Positions 7,343 to 14,732 of a DNA stretch of 20,976 nucleotides are shown here, piece by piece. Position 1 is the first letter of the stretch, and each line of letters opens with the position of its first letter. Below the pieces are notes generated by a model. It was not told where the DNA came from. It saw nothing but the letters and a program-made list of their open reading frames with translations, and searched no databases. The DNA comes from CAYGXH01 sp964354485 (GTDB lineage: Bacteria; Bacteroidota; Ignavibacteria; UBA10030; SZUA-254): assembly GCA_964354485.1 (NCBI GenBank), contig CAYGZY010000148.1, positions 1 to 20,976 of the forward strand. Direction: 5' to 3'. Made by a program: the position numbers and the translations under genes.

Positions 7343-7371
7343 TTGCTTTTACGAGTCGTTTGCCGTATATT
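7343..7371 (+). promoter_or_regulatory. murA promoter
   Basis: TTGCTT (7343-7348), a 17-base spacer and TATATT (7366-7371) match the promoter pattern seen in front of the aminotransferase, enolase and the last gene of the window. Transcription would start near 7378, about 22 bases before the GTG start. The ATG of the longest open frame at 7342-7344 overlaps the -35 box, so that start is excluded if this promoter is used. Confidence 0.55.
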
Positions 7372-7386
7372 CACGATGCGTATATC

Positions 7387-7392
7387 AAGGAG
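7387..7392 (+). promoter_or_regulatory. murA ribosome-binding site that fixes a GTG start
   Basis: A complete Shine-Dalgarno AAGGAG lies 7 bases upstream of GTG at 7400. Translation from there begins MDKFVIRGG, the usual MurA N-terminus. Confidence 0.85.
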
Positions 7393-7399
7393 CTTCTCA

Positions 7400-8662
7400 G
7401 TGGACAAATTCGTTATTCGTGGCGGTGCAAGGTTGAAAGGAAAGGTAGTCATCAGCGGATCAAAAAACGCCGGATTAGCGCTCATGCCGGCGACGATCCT
7501 GGCTGGCGGTCTCTCTGTTTTAGAGAATGTCCCACACCTCCGCGATATTGCTACAATGGGAAAACTTCTTGAAGTGATGGGCATAGGTGTGGAGATGAAA
7601 GGTCACATACTTTCTATCGACACATCTAACGTAAATAAATTTGAAGCGCCGTACGAACATGTTAAAAAAATGCGGGCTTCAATATATGTCCTTGGCCCGC
7701 TCATAGCACGGTACGGGTATGCAAAAGTTTCATTGCCCGGCGGATGTGCATGGGGACCCCGGCCTGTGAACCTCCACATTGAAGGCATTCGTAAGCTTGG
7801 CGCGAACATTGAGATTCGTGAGGGGTATATCATCGCGAGGGCAAAGAAACTGCATGGGGCAAACATTGCCTTTGATGTGTCGAGTGTCGGCGCTACGGGG
7901 AACATCATGATGGCAGCCGTCCTTGCACGTGGAACAACTATAATCGAGAACGCAGCAATCGAACCGGAAATCATTGCCCTCGCCGGATTTCTAACAAAAA
8001 TGGGGGCTTATATCAAAGGCATCGGTACGACACGGCTTGAGATTGAAGGCATCGATTCCCTGCATCCGGCCAATGATGTTTTAATCCCCGACCGTATCGA
8101 AGCCGGTACATTTCTCACCGCCGCCGCGATAACGCACGGGACCATCACGCTTCTCAACGCAAATCCGCTCCACCTGTCTGCGGTGATAGCAAAGCTGGAG
8201 AGTGCAGGCGCCGAATTTACGATTGCAGAAAATTCCATTACAATAAGGTGCCCAAAAAATATCATGCCCGTTGATGTGATGACCGCGGTCTACCCCGGCT
8301 TCCCCACAGACATGCAAGCACAGTGGATGGCTTTAATGACAATTGCAAAAGGATCAGCTGTCATAACCGATTCGATATACCTCGACCGCTTCAAGCATGT
8401 CGCGGAACTTACGCGACTTGGTGCAAACATTGATCTCCTTAAAAACAGCGCCGTCGTCAAAGGCGTGAAAAAACTTACAGGCGCCAAAGTGATGTCGACA
8501 GATCTGCGAGCGTCTGCCAGCCTGGTGCTAGCAGGTCTTGTTGCGGAGGGAACGACGGAGGTTCTCCGCGTCTATCATCTCGACCGCGGATACGAAAGCC
8601 TGGAAAAAAATCTTAAATCGCTCGGCGCCGACATAAAGCGTGTCGCAGGTAAGGAATACTGA
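7400..8662 (+). CDS. murA: UDP-N-acetylglucosamine 1-carboxyvinyltransferase
   Basis: Catalyses the first committed step of peptidoglycan synthesis, transferring enolpyruvate from PEP to UDP-GlcNAc in the cytoplasm. From the GTG start the protein has 420 residues, the normal MurA length. Key residues line up with the E. coli enzyme: Lys22-Asn23 in SGSKNAGLALMPA, the PEP-binding Cys116 in GGCAWGPRPVNLHIEGI (the cysteine targeted by fosfomycin), and Asp304 in YPGFPTDMQAQ. The GTG start is chosen because of a perfect AAGGAG, the family N-terminus, and a promoter that overlaps the more upstream ATG. It heads a group with a GT2 glycosyltransferase (12 bases later), a TMTC-like protein and a GT9 enzyme, suggesting coordinated envelope synthesis. 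Confidence 0.97.
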   Translation: MDKFVIRGGARLKGKVVISGSKNAGLALMPATILAGGLSVLENVPHLRDIATMGKLLEVMGIGVEMKGHILSIDTSNVNKFEAPYEHVKKMRASIYVLGPLIARYGYAKVSLPGGCAWGPRPVNLHIEGIRKLGANIEIREGYIIARAKKLHGANIAFDVSSVGATGNIMMAAVLARGTTIIENAAIEPEIIALAGFLTKMGAYIKGIGTTRLEIEGIDSLHPANDVLIPDRIEAGTFLTAAAITHGTITLLNANPLHLSAVIAKLESAGAEFTIAENSITIRCPKNIMPVDVMTAVYPGFPTDMQAQWMALMTIAKGSAVITDSIYLDRFKHVAELTRLGANIDLLKNSAVVKGVKKLTGAKVMSTDLRASASLVLAGLVAEGTTEVLRVYHLDRGYESLEKNLKSLGADIKRVAGKEY

Positions 8663-8674
8663 AAGACCCAGACC

Positions 8675-9409
8675 ATGAAAGTCATTGCTGTCATGCCGGC
8701 ATACAATGCGGCGCGGACTCTTGAACCGACTGTCCGCGATATCCCGGGCGGTACCATCGATGAAATCATACTCGTTGATGATGCAAGTACGGATAATACG
8801 GTTGAGATCGCACAAAAACTCGGTTTGACCGTTATCCGCCATGAAACCAACCGCGGATACGGCGCAAACCAGAAAACATGCTATCGCCTTGCCCTAGATA
8901 GAGGTGCGGATATCGTGATCATGATCCACCCCGATTACCAGTATGACAGCAGACTCACTCCTTATCTCATCGGATTCCTGAAGGAAGGATTTCTCGACGT
9001 TATGCTCGGATCACGAATCCGTACGCGTAAGGAGGCGCTCAGCGGAGGAATGCCCCTCTACAAATACTTAGCGAACAGGACCCTGACATTCATTGAAAAT
9101 ATCCTGCTCGGTATGAACCTGTCGGAATGGCACACCGGCTTCCGCGCCTATACACGTAAAGTTCTGGAGACAATTCCATGGCACGATAACTCCGATGATT
9201 TCGTCTTCGACAGTCAGGTTCTCGTTCAGTGCGTTTCTTTCGGGTTCCGGATCGGAGAAATCCCCATCCCCGTCCGTTATCACGATACATCATCTTCAAT
9301 CAACTTCCGGAGAAGCATGAAGTACGGTATCCTTACAATTGTCACAGCCCTCCGGTTTGTTCTTCACAGATTACACATCGTGCGCAGCCGGTTGTTCGCC
9401 GAGCCATAA
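8675..9409 (+). CDS. Family 2 glycosyltransferase (dolichyl/polyprenyl-phosphate mannose synthase-like)
   Basis: GT-A fold glycosyltransferase, 244 residues, probably transferring a sugar from a nucleotide donor to a lipid carrier or glycan precursor. Visible motifs are the N-terminal VIAVMPAYNAARTL, the nucleotide-binding VDDASTD (34-40), a DxD-equivalent HPDYQYD (85-91), GFRAY (155-159) and FDSQV (178-182) as in the DPM1/GtrB branch. A weakly hydrophobic helix at about 215-232 may touch the membrane, but there is no GtrB-type pair of TM helices. It follows murA after 12 bases and precedes a GT-C-like membrane protein after 9 bases. A polyprenyl-phosphate sugar made here could therefore be the donor for that neighbour (inference). 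Donor and acceptor cannot be read from sequence. Confidence 0.85.
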   Translation: MKVIAVMPAYNAARTLEPTVRDIPGGTIDEIILVDDASTDNTVEIAQKLGLTVIRHETNRGYGANQKTCYRLALDRGADIVIMIHPDYQYDSRLTPYLIGFLKEGFLDVMLGSRIRTRKEALSGGMPLYKYLANRTLTFIENILLGMNLSEWHTGFRAYTRKVLETIPWHDNSDDFVFDSQVLVQCVSFGFRIGEIPIPVRYHDTSSSINFRRSMKYGILTIVTALRFVLHRLHIVRSRLFAEP

Positions 9410-9418
9410 TCCCGTAAT

Positions 9419-11251
9419 ATGCAGCCTCCTTCTCGCTCCACAAAACTATACATACTCATTCTTGCTGCAGCAGTAGTGATCCTGTATGCTCAGAGCTTGC
9501 TGTTCGACTTTGTAAATTACGACGACTACGATCTCGTCTACGAAAATACTTCCTTCCTCAGCGATCCATCCAACATCATACGAGCGTTTACATCCCATGC
9601 GTTCATAGGCAAACGTGAAGTGAGCGTTTACTATCGTCCCATCCTTCAGGTAAGTTACATTATCGACTACCGGATGTGGGGGCTTAATCCGTTGGGATAT
9701 CATGCCACAAACATTATGCTTCATGCCGTCACTACGTTCGTTCTTTTTTCATTTCTGGTCATTGTTATACAGGAAAAATTTACGGCGTTATTAATAAGCT
9801 TGCTTTTTGCTTTTCACCCGATACAGGTGGAATCGGTTGCGTGGATCGCCGGCCGGAACGACATACTCGTCGGATTGTTCATAGTACTGATGCTGTATTT
9901 CTACGCTCTTCACCGACTTCATGAACAGAAAAAAAATCTTTTCCTTTGGCTCAGCATACTTTCATTCACCTTTGCATTGTTTACAAAAGAATCGGCCGCC
10001 TTCTATCTTCTGCTCCTCCCTCTTTATGATATTGTTACATCAAAAGACGGCTTGCAGACTCTCGTTTACAGAAATTTACTGCGGAAAGTCCTGCCCTTTA
10101 TCATTATTCTCTGCGGATACCTCCTCATACGAAATTTTCTCTTCGGGGAATTCATCGGATCTGAGAAGCTCTACGGAAAGCTATCCCCGATGGTCCGCCT
10201 GCGTCTTATACCGGCAATGATAACGGAACACCTCTCACTCCTGCTCTTCCCTATCGGCCTGAGCGTTGAACATCCGCTGGATAAACTCATCTGGCTTGAA
10301 TACCCATGGGACATAGTTTCTTACATTGTTACCGGCGCACTTGCAGTGGCGGTACTCCTCGCATGGAGAATCCGACGGTCACTGAGTTTTGGTCTTCTCT
10401 GGCTGCTGGTAGGATTCCTCCCGTTGCTTAATTTCATCCCTCTGGCAGTTCCGATTCTCGAGCACAGGCTCTATACCACTGCCGCAGGATTTGTGCTTTT
10501 CCTGGCAGGGTTTATAAAATTTTTCACCCTGCAGAAGTATGCAAGATTTGCATCCGCTATTGTTATTCTCATACTTGTTATATACGCAGCGGGCACTTAC
10601 GGCAGACTTCCTGTATGGAAAAACAGCGAAACACTCTGGCTCGACGCAATCAAAAAAGCTCCTACGGCACACCGGTCTTACTTTAACCTCGCCGGCTACT
10701 ATTACGAACAACAGCAATATGAAAAAGCTATCCCCCTCCTTCAGAGATACATTGAACTGAGACCCGAGGATTTCATGGGCTATTCCAAGCTCCGGCAGAC
10801 ATATTTTGTTCTCGGGCGGTACGGCGACGCCGTGAGTGTGTGTCGTCAGATGATCTCGTTAGATCCGCAGGGACAAAATCGCTACATTGACCTTGGCGTC
10901 CTCTTCGAAAGATTGAACATGGCCGACAGCGCTTTTACTCTTTACCGGGAGGCACTGAAAGAAAATCCGGCATTTTATAAAATCCATGATCGTCTCGGTA
11001 CTCTGTTTCTCAACCGCAATTTACCCGATTCGGCAGAGCAACATTACCGATTGGCGATAGAAATAAGCAAAGAATATGCAAATGCATACTTCAATTTGGG
11101 GATGCTTTACTATTCACAGGGGAAGAGCTCAATGGCGCTTTCGACGCTAAGCGAGGGTATGAGGTATGGTGATCCTCCTCAGGGTATTCAGGTAATTCTG
11201 AAGCAGCTTAATGCAGAGAAAATAAACTCCGGTCAACCTGACGCTCAATAA
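9419..11251 (+). CDS. TMTC-like membrane glycosyltransferase with C-terminal TPRs
   Basis: Multi-pass inner-membrane protein of 610 residues resembling the TMTC/DUF1736 group. The first half has roughly ten hydrophobic segments (from about residue 10 to 390). The first periplasmic loop carries an acidic pair in NYDDYDLV (33-40), typical of GT-C glycosyltransferases that use polyprenyl-phosphate sugars. HPIQVESVAWIAGRND (133-148) and EHRLY (348-352) are further family signatures. Residues about 417-582 form some five tetratricopeptide repeats. The upstream GT2 enzyme could supply a lipid-linked sugar, and the TPR part would bind the acceptor protein; both are inference. Eukaryotic TMTCs are protein O-mannosyltransferases, whereas bacterial members are largely uncharacterised. 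The ATG lacks a good ribosome-binding site, so translation may depend on coupling to the gene 9 bases upstream. Confidence 0.8.
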   Translation: MQPPSRSTKLYILILAAAVVILYAQSLLFDFVNYDDYDLVYENTSFLSDPSNIIRAFTSHAFIGKREVSVYYRPILQVSYIIDYRMWGLNPLGYHATNIMLHAVTTFVLFSFLVIVIQEKFTALLISLLFAFHPIQVESVAWIAGRNDILVGLFIVLMLYFYALHRLHEQKKNLFLWLSILSFTFALFTKESAAFYLLLLPLYDIVTSKDGLQTLVYRNLLRKVLPFIIILCGYLLIRNFLFGEFIGSEKLYGKLSPMVRLRLIPAMITEHLSLLLFPIGLSVEHPLDKLIWLEYPWDIVSYIVTGALAVAVLLAWRIRRSLSFGLLWLLVGFLPLLNFIPLAVPILEHRLYTTAAGFVLFLAGFIKFFTLQKYARFASAIVILILVIYAAGTYGRLPVWKNSETLWLDAIKKAPTAHRSYFNLAGYYYEQQQYEKAIPLLQRYIELRPEDFMGYSKLRQTYFVLGRYGDAVSVCRQMISLDPQGQNRYIDLGVLFERLNMADSAFTLYREALKENPAFYKIHDRLGTLFLNRNLPDSAEQHYRLAIEISKEYANAYFNLGMLYYSQGKSSMALSTLSEGMRYGDPPQGIQVILKQLNAEKINSGQPDAQ

Positions 11252-11264
11252 ATCTCACTCCGCT

Positions 11265-12302
11265 ATGAACACCGGCCGCCGCATACTGATCTCCCGCATG
11301 AAATTCATCGGCGATATCGTTCTCACTACCCCGCTCCTCCGTGCACTCAGGGAGGAATATCCCGACGCGTTCATCGCCTACCTCGGAGACCGTAAAGCGG
11401 TTGCTCTTCTCGACAACAATCCTCACCTGGATGAAATTATCCCATATGATTTCTCTGTTCCGTCACTTATCGAACAGGCACGAGTTGCTTTGGAACTCCG
11501 GAGAAAGAGATTCGACTTTTTCGTGGATCTTTTTTCAAATCCGAGATCGGTACTCCTTGCACGATTGAGCGGCGCGCCGATGCGGATTGGAAAAGATGTA
11601 CCCGGGCGCGGCAGATGGTACACCCATCGAATCAGAGATGATGGAAATCCCAAAACGGCGATAGAATTTCACTACGAGTACCTCAAGCCGCTTCATGTTA
11701 AGGCAAGGTCCTGGCAAACGGAAATTTTTCTTAAGGAAGAAGAACGAGCCTCGGCGAAGGATCTCCTCGCAGAATACGGATTCGATACTAAGCTCCCGAT
11801 AATCGGCCTGCACCCCGGAGCAACATGGCCATCCAAGATTTGGCCCGCCCGGAATTTTGCGATGCTGGCAAACCGTCTTGTAGACGATTTCGGTTTACAA
11901 GTGGTTTTCACGCGCGGCCCCGACGAGGATATTCTTTTTACTGAATTAAAAAAAATAATTCATCCCTCCGTAAAAGTAATGGAAGTATTATCGCTCCGCG
12001 CACTCTCTGCTGTGTTGTCGCAAATCGCCGTGTACATTTCAAACGACTGTGGACCGATGCATATTTCTGTTGCGGCAGGAACGAAGACCATTGGTATCTT
12101 CGGTCCGGGGCAGGAAGAAATCTGGTTCCCTTACAGACCGCCGTACTACCCGGCGGGATGCGGTCACCGGGCGCTCAGGAAAAATGTCCCATGCCATCCG
12201 TGTCACCTCAATATGTGCAACCGGCCCGATGCAGAATATATGGAGTGTATGAATCTCCTCCGGGTTGAAGACGTACTTGAAGAAGTACACAACCTCCTCT
12301 GA
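11265..12302 (+). CDS. Family 9 glycosyltransferase (ADP-heptose:LPS heptosyltransferase-like)
   Basis: GT-B fold enzyme, 345 residues, of the WaaC/WaaF/WaaQ family, probably adding heptose or a related sugar to the lipopolysaccharide core at the cytoplasmic face. The N-terminus ILISRMKFIGDIVLTTPLLR contains the conserved GD (16-17). HPGATWPSKIWP (183-194) and SNDCGPMHISVAAGTKTIGIFGP (259-281, quoted in part: NDCGPMHISVAAGTKTIG) make up the nucleotide-sugar site. The C-terminal end has Cys310, Cys313, Cys318 and Cys328 in the CxPC-type tail common in this family. The start is accepted from alignment of the N-terminus with the family, since no clear Shine-Dalgarno precedes it. It follows the TMTC-like gene after 13 bases and ends the murA group; enolase then has its own promoter. 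Confidence 0.9.
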   Translation: MNTGRRILISRMKFIGDIVLTTPLLRALREEYPDAFIAYLGDRKAVALLDNNPHLDEIIPYDFSVPSLIEQARVALELRRKRFDFFVDLFSNPRSVLLARLSGAPMRIGKDVPGRGRWYTHRIRDDGNPKTAIEFHYEYLKPLHVKARSWQTEIFLKEEERASAKDLLAEYGFDTKLPIIGLHPGATWPSKIWPARNFAMLANRLVDDFGLQVVFTRGPDEDILFTELKKIIHPSVKVMEVLSLRALSAVLSQIAVYISNDCGPMHISVAAGTKTIGIFGPGQEEIWFPYRPPYYPAGCGHRALRKNVPCHPCHLNMCNRPDAEYMECMNLLRVEDVLEEVHNLL

Positions 12303-12321
12303 TACTGCTAAGTTCTTTTCC

Positions 12322-12350
12322 TTGGAAATTGTAGTTTTATTAGCGATATT
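12322..12350 (+). promoter_or_regulatory. Enolase promoter
   Basis: TTGGAA (12322-12327), a 17-base spacer and GATATT (12345-12350) fit the promoter pattern found elsewhere in the window. Transcription would start near 12357, some 33 bases before the ATG at 12390. No terminator hairpin separates it from the preceding glycosyltransferase gene, so read-through is possible. Confidence 0.45.
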
Positions 12351-12389
12351 TGTTCACTTTCAGCACGAAATTTATAATTGGAGAATCCC

Positions 12390-13679
12390 ATGACAACCAT
12401 TACCGACATATTTGCACGAGAAATTCTTGATTCACGAGGCAATCCAACAATTGAAGTCGACGTAGTTCTCGAATCCGGCGTCACCGGAAGGGCGGCAGTT
12501 CCCAGCGGCGCTTCGACCGGTGAACGTGAAGCCGTAGAACTGCGCGACGGTGATAAGAAAAGATTCAACGGCAAGGGTGTTCAAAAAGCCGTGGGCAACG
12601 TCAACGATATTATTGCCGATGAGGTTATCGGATTTGACGCTGCAGATCAGGTCGGCATCGACAAACTCATGATCGACCTGGACGGTACGCCGAACAAGAA
12701 GAAGCTTGGCGCAAACGCAATCATGGGCGTTTCACTGGCCGTTGCAAGGGCTGCCGCGAACTTCTTCGGGCTTCCCCTCTACCGTTACCTCGGTGGGACG
12801 AACGCAAAGATTCTGCCGGTTCCGATGATGAATATCCTTAACGGCGGAAAACATGCCGATAATAACGTCGACCTCCAGGAGTTCATGATCGTACCCGTGA
12901 AGGCGCTGACATTTGCCGATGCTCTTCGCATGGGAACGGAAGTGTTCCACTCGCTTAAAACCGTCCTGCACGCGAAGGGATATAACACGGCAGTGGGTGA
13001 TGAAGGCGGATTCGCGCCAAGCCTGAAATCTAACGACGAAGCAGTTGAAGTGATCCTCGAAGCAATTGAAAAAGCAAATTACAAATCCGGCAAGGATGTG
13101 TTCATAGCGCTCGACCCGGCTTCCAGTGAATTTTTTGAGAAGGGTAAATACGTTTTCAGGAAATCGGATAAATCATCGAAATCACCAGAACAGATGGTAA
13201 AGTTTTATGAGAAGTGGGTGAAACAATACCCGATCATTTCCATCGAAGACGGTATGGCAGAAAACGATTGGAACGGCTGGAAGATGATCACCGAGGCGCT
13301 CGGCAGTAAAATACAGCTTGTTGGCGATGATATTTTTGTGACCAATACGGAAATTCTTGCCGAGGGAATTGAGAAAGGTATTGCTAATTCCATTCTCATT
13401 AAAGTGAATCAGATCGGAACGCTGACGGAAACGCTCGACTGCATCGAGATGGCAAAGAGGGCGGGGTATACCACCGTCATCAGCCACCGATCGGGCGAGA
13501 CGGAAGATACAGCCATTGCCGACATTGCTGTCGGAACGAACGCGGGTCAGATCAAAACTGGATCGGCCAGCCGTACCGACCGCGTGGCAAAGTACAATCA
13601 GCTCCTGCGGGTGGAAGAAGAACTCGGAACGAACGGATGCTTCGCCGGAATTCATGCTTTCAAACTTAAGAGAGGATAA
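12390..13679 (+). CDS. eno: Enolase (phosphopyruvate hydratase)
   Basis: Glycolytic enzyme interconverting 2-phosphoglycerate and phosphoenolpyruvate; cytoplasmic, Mg-dependent. Start ATG 12390 is preferred over the in-frame ATG 12378 because GGAG lies 6 bases upstream of it; the product is then 429 residues, the usual length. All active-site elements are present: HADNNVDLQEF (His155, Glu164), GDEGGFAPS (Glu205 general acid), Mg ligands Asp242, Glu286 (SIEDGMAENDW) and Asp313 (VGDDIF), Lys338 in IKVNQIGTLTET, SHRSGETEDT (His366) and Lys389 in IKTGS. It has its own candidate promoter and is followed after only 3 bases by a porin gene, an uncommon partner. PEP made here is the MurA co-substrate, but the two are not in one obvious operon. 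Confidence 0.98.
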   Translation: MTTITDIFAREILDSRGNPTIEVDVVLESGVTGRAAVPSGASTGEREAVELRDGDKKRFNGKGVQKAVGNVNDIIADEVIGFDAADQVGIDKLMIDLDGTPNKKKLGANAIMGVSLAVARAAANFFGLPLYRYLGGTNAKILPVPMMNILNGGKHADNNVDLQEFMIVPVKALTFADALRMGTEVFHSLKTVLHAKGYNTAVGDEGGFAPSLKSNDEAVEVILEAIEKANYKSGKDVFIALDPASSEFFEKGKYVFRKSDKSSKSPEQMVKFYEKWVKQYPIISIEDGMAENDWNGWKMITEALGSKIQLVGDDIFVTNTEILAEGIEKGIANSILIKVNQIGTLTETLDCIEMAKRAGYTTVISHRSGETEDTAIADIAVGTNAGQIKTGSASRTDRVAKYNQLLRVEEELGTNGCFAGIHAFKLKRG

Positions 13680-13682
13680 GCG

Positions 13683-14717
13683 ATGTCACAATTTCGCCGG
13701 GTATCGGTTCTGCTCTGCATACTTCTCGCCGTACCGCTTTACGGTCAGCAGGACGATCGTGATTCTACAACGCTCATGGACGCGGTGAATTCTTTCCTCG
13801 GACTCAATCAGCCGAAGCTCGGCTTCATGGCACAATTTGCCACGGAATTGAGCGATAATGAATATGACACAAGGACTGAATTTACCCTGCGCAATCTGCG
13901 TTTTTACTTAACAGGAAAAACGGGGGATAAATTTTCATACTTTTTTCAGGGAAATATCAACGGGAAGTATGAATTTCTAGATCTACGGATGTCGTACAAT
14001 CTCAGCAAGGTTTTCAGAATCGACGGGGGGCGCCTAAAAACTCCTTTCGGGATAGAATTTTTGAGAAATGACGCCAAATTAATATTTGTACACAGGTCAA
14101 TGACCGCGATGACCATAGGTCCCCTCCGGCAGTATGGAGTTCAGCTACAGACATCCCTTTTCGATAAACGTATCCATATAACCTCCGGAGTATTCAACGG
14201 CGGGGGAGATCAGCCGCCTAAAATTTCTCTCGTTGCGGGTAAAATAAATACTATACCGATTTTGCAAAACGTTGGCGGTTCATATCTGCAGGTCGAATTA
14301 GGTGGAAGCGCTGCGTTCACACGCATGGAGGAGGATTTCCCGAATTTTATTTTCGTAGATAAAAATCATCTCCTCTACGGTACACATGCGCGTGTGACAT
14401 ACGGATCATTTTGGCTTGAAAGTGAATACGACGCCGCTTCCAGCAATAACAAAAAAACCATTGAAGGATTTTACTGCGACCTCGGTCATAAGTTTGGAAC
14501 TGCGTGGGAAGCTGCGGTACGCTTCGATTGGATGGAGCGTTACTCGGTTCTTTATTCTTCCATCATGAGCAAAGATATCCTGAGGAAATATCTCGTGGGA
14601 GTAAACTGGTATCCTCTTGATAACATAAAGATACAATTTAACTTAGAGAGGGAGGAAGCCGGTTCAAATATTCACACAGGATACATTAATGTCCAATACG
14701 CAATCAATTATGAGTAA
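13683..14717 (+). CDS. Outer-membrane porin, OprO/OprP-like
   Basis: Predicted beta-barrel porin of 344 residues. It has an N-terminal signal peptide (RR, then hydrophobic VSVLLCILLAVPLYG) with likely cleavage before QQDD. The body alternates aromatic and polar residues in strand-length stretches, for example FTLRNLRFYLTGKTGDKFSY and FSYFFQGNINGKYEFLDLRM. It includes a GGRLKTPFGIEF segment like the GQFKTPFG motif of phosphate-selective porin O/P relatives. The C-terminus ends QYAINYE, without the terminal Phe found in many proteobacterial porins. Substrate cannot be assigned. It starts 3 bases after the enolase stop and is probably translated from the same mRNA. The next gene, an AT-rich methyltransferase, starts only 15 bases downstream. 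Confidence 0.8.
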   Translation: MSQFRRVSVLLCILLAVPLYGQQDDRDSTTLMDAVNSFLGLNQPKLGFMAQFATELSDNEYDTRTEFTLRNLRFYLTGKTGDKFSYFFQGNINGKYEFLDLRMSYNLSKVFRIDGGRLKTPFGIEFLRNDAKLIFVHRSMTAMTIGPLRQYGVQLQTSLFDKRIHITSGVFNGGGDQPPKISLVAGKINTIPILQNVGGSYLQVELGGSAAFTRMEEDFPNFIFVDKNHLLYGTHARVTYGSFWLESEYDAASSNNKKTIEGFYCDLGHKFGTAWEAAVRFDWMERYSVLYSSIMSKDILRKYLVGVNWYPLDNIKIQFNLEREEAGSNIHTGYINVQYAINYE

Positions 14718-14732
14718 GCCCATATAAAGTTT

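Noticed and set aside
7343..7399. Longer murA beginning upstream of GTG 7400
   Set aside because: The upstream start overlaps the -35 box, has no ribosome-binding site and adds residues not found in MurA; GTG 7400 has AAGGAG 7 bases upstream.
12273..12288. GTACTT/AAGTAC hairpin near the end of the family 9 glycosyltransferase
   Set aside because: Inside the coding sequence, only 6 bp and without a T run, so not a terminator.
13182..13655. 157-residue open frame on the minus strand inside enolase
   Set aside because: Antisense shadow of the highly conserved eno gene.
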